A DNA stretch of 15,451 nucleotides from Roseimaritima sp. (GTDB lineage Bacteria > Planctomycetota > Planctomycetia > Pirellulales > Pirellulaceae), in the NCBI GenBank assembly GCA_007124075.1, contig SLFV01000370.1, positions 1 through 15,451 of the forward strand, in the 5' to 3' direction. Of this stretch, positions 14,518 through 15,451 are shown one piece after another. The translations under genes and the position numbers were made by a program. Under the pieces are notes generated by a model. That model was not told the DNA's origin and did not search any database. It was given only the letters and a program-made list of their open reading frames with translations. The number at the start of each line of letters is the position of its first letter. Positions within the stretch are counted from its first letter, which is position 1.

Positions 14518-15420
14518 CTAGTCGTTGTTTGAGGTAGGCGGATCGAAATTAAACTCCTGCCACTTGACCGCCTTGTCCATCGGTTCAATGCGCATCACGA
14601 GGGCACCGTTTTGATACAACCGCACCGTGCCGGAGGATTGGCTGACGACGACCGAAATCGCTCTGGTTTTGCGTGTTATCGCCGCACCTGCCCAGTGCCT
14701 AGCGCCGAGCCCCTTGGTCATCTGCAGGTCTTCGTGGGCGACCTCTAACATTTGCCGGCTTCGTTCGATATACCCATCGCTGGTGATGATAAACGCACCG
14801 TCAAGCTGCGCGATTTCTTTCGCATCCTCGCTGACTCGTGGGTCCATCAGATTGCGATATTTTTTGTTGTAACCGCGAAACGGATCGGCGCCGCTTTCCT
14901 TGCAATGCTCCAGGACCTTGCGGGTATCCCCGACCACGAACAAGGTACCAACCGCTTTGCCCTCGCGGCCCTCGCGACCGATCTGTACCGCCAAATCGAC
15001 AACCGCTTTCAACGTATTGAGCGGCACGCTACTTTCCAGTCGCTGCAAATCTCGAACCGTCAGACGCCGCATGCGTTCGTCAAGTTGCATGTGACTGATG
15101 GAATCCAAACGCCCCTGTTGAAACCCGCAATACAACGTCACGACCTCGCCGTTGGGTCGAATCAGTTCGTCGGCTGCCGCTTCCAAGAGCGCGTGTTGCA
15201 AGCGTTCCAGCAGTGGCGCTTTCTCCTTGTTCAGGGGCAGCACTTTCAGCCCCACCTCCACGGCACCTTCCAATTCTTCCAGCAAATCAACGGCGATGAT
15301 GGCGTTGACCTCCGACCCCAGGATTTCCGCCAGCTTGTTCCAATCCGCAGGGCCGTCCAACAAGATCAGCAGCGCATCGGCCTCCATGGTCTGTGCGGCC
15401 TGTTTCGCCAGCAGCAGCAT
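14518..15420 (-). CDS. Diadenylate cyclase (DisA_N/DAC domain) protein, DacZ-like layout
   Basis: The DAC domain makes the second messenger cyclic di-AMP from two ATP. In this 300-aa frame the C-terminal half (about 140-275) is the DAC fold: IGREGREGKAVGTLFVVGD (146-164), the DGA motif (207-209, in LDGAFIITSDG), GLGARHWAGAAIT (RH at 241-242), and VVVSQSSGTVRLYQNGALV. The third Arg of the usual RHR is Trp. The N-terminal 135 residues form an alpha/beta domain (ADALLILLDGPADW, NAIIAVDLL, GEVVTLYCGF) like the pyruvate-kinase-C-like domain I recall in archaeal DacZ, unlike the helix-hairpin-helix DisA or membrane CdaA. No membrane segment is seen. The ATG at 15420 is the first available, but the frame stays open to the window end, so the true start may lie outside. 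The next plus-strand gene converges with it 12 nt away. Confidence 0.88.
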   Translation of the reverse strand: MLLLAKQAAQTMEADALLILLDGPADWNKLAEILGSEVNAIIAVDLLEELEGAVEVGLKVLPLNKEKAPLLERLQHALLEAAADELIRPNGEVVTLYCGFQQGRLDSISHMQLDERMRRLTVRDLQRLESSVPLNTLKAVVDLAVQIGREGREGKAVGTLFVVGDTRKVLEHCKESGADPFRGYNKKYRNLMDPRVSEDAKEIAQLDGAFIITSDGYIERSRQMLEVAHEDLQMTKGLGARHWAGAAITRKTRAISVVVSQSSGTVRLYQNGALVMRIEPMDKAVKWQEFNFDPPTSNND

Positions 15421-15451
15421 GTTGGTGTTATGCTTTGTAATGCGAAGATGC

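Noticed and set aside
1..15451. CRISPR array, transposase, phage or toxin-antitoxin genes
   Set aside because: No regular spaced repeats, integrase/transposase motifs or typical small paired genes were seen on either strand.

Overview
The window looks like chromosomal DNA of a planctomycete, most likely a Pirellulaceae (Rhodopirellula-like) bacterium. This is an inference from gene content: a DUF1559 prepilin-like protein with its H-X9-DG tail, a DUF1080 secreted protein, a FemAB-like protein of the XrtA/PEP-CTERM type, an AroH-type chorismate mutase, and loosely packed genes with weak or absent Shine-Dalgarno sites. I see no phage, transposase, CRISPR array, rRNA or tRNA.

Minus strand, 1-5644. 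A DUF1080 (3-keto-disaccharide hydrolase family) gene runs off the left edge. After a sparse gap comes a block reading leftward: chorismate mutase (aroH), an unrecognised 293-aa protein joined to it by a 4-nt ATGA overlap, S-adenosylmethionine synthetase (metK) with its own good promoter, a calcineurin-like phosphoesterase 10 nt behind metK, and GDP-mannose 4,6-dehydratase (gmd) directly abutting or overlapping it. The last three are probably one transcript.

Plus strand, 5794-9926. Diverging from aroH is an 84-aa helical protein of unknown function. It is followed by the DUF1559 pseudopilin-like gene, about 570 nt of apparently non-coding DNA with two perfect hairpins, a thioredoxin-fold lipoprotein (CPPC), and a FemAB/GNAT-type protein tied to exosortase/exopolysaccharide systems.

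Plus strand, 9927-12919. A striking nested inverted repeat (9976-10096) precedes a ribosomal protein cluster rplK-rplA-rplJ-rplL (L11, L1, L10, L7/L12). Neither secE-nusG nor rpoB flanks it here. A classic intrinsic terminator closes it at 12883-12919.

13056 to the end. A secreted PrxQ/Bcp-type peroxiredoxin and an RNase Z-like metallo-beta-lactamase-fold protein lie on the plus strand. They converge, with 12 nt between stop codons, on a minus-strand diadenylate cyclase-domain protein whose layout resembles the archaeal DacZ type; its reading frame stays open to the right edge.

Most genes are housekeeping or lineage-typical. The observations most worth a second look are the nested inverted repeat before rplK, the DacZ-like cyclase, the isolated ribosomal cluster, and the aroH-coupled unknown gene.
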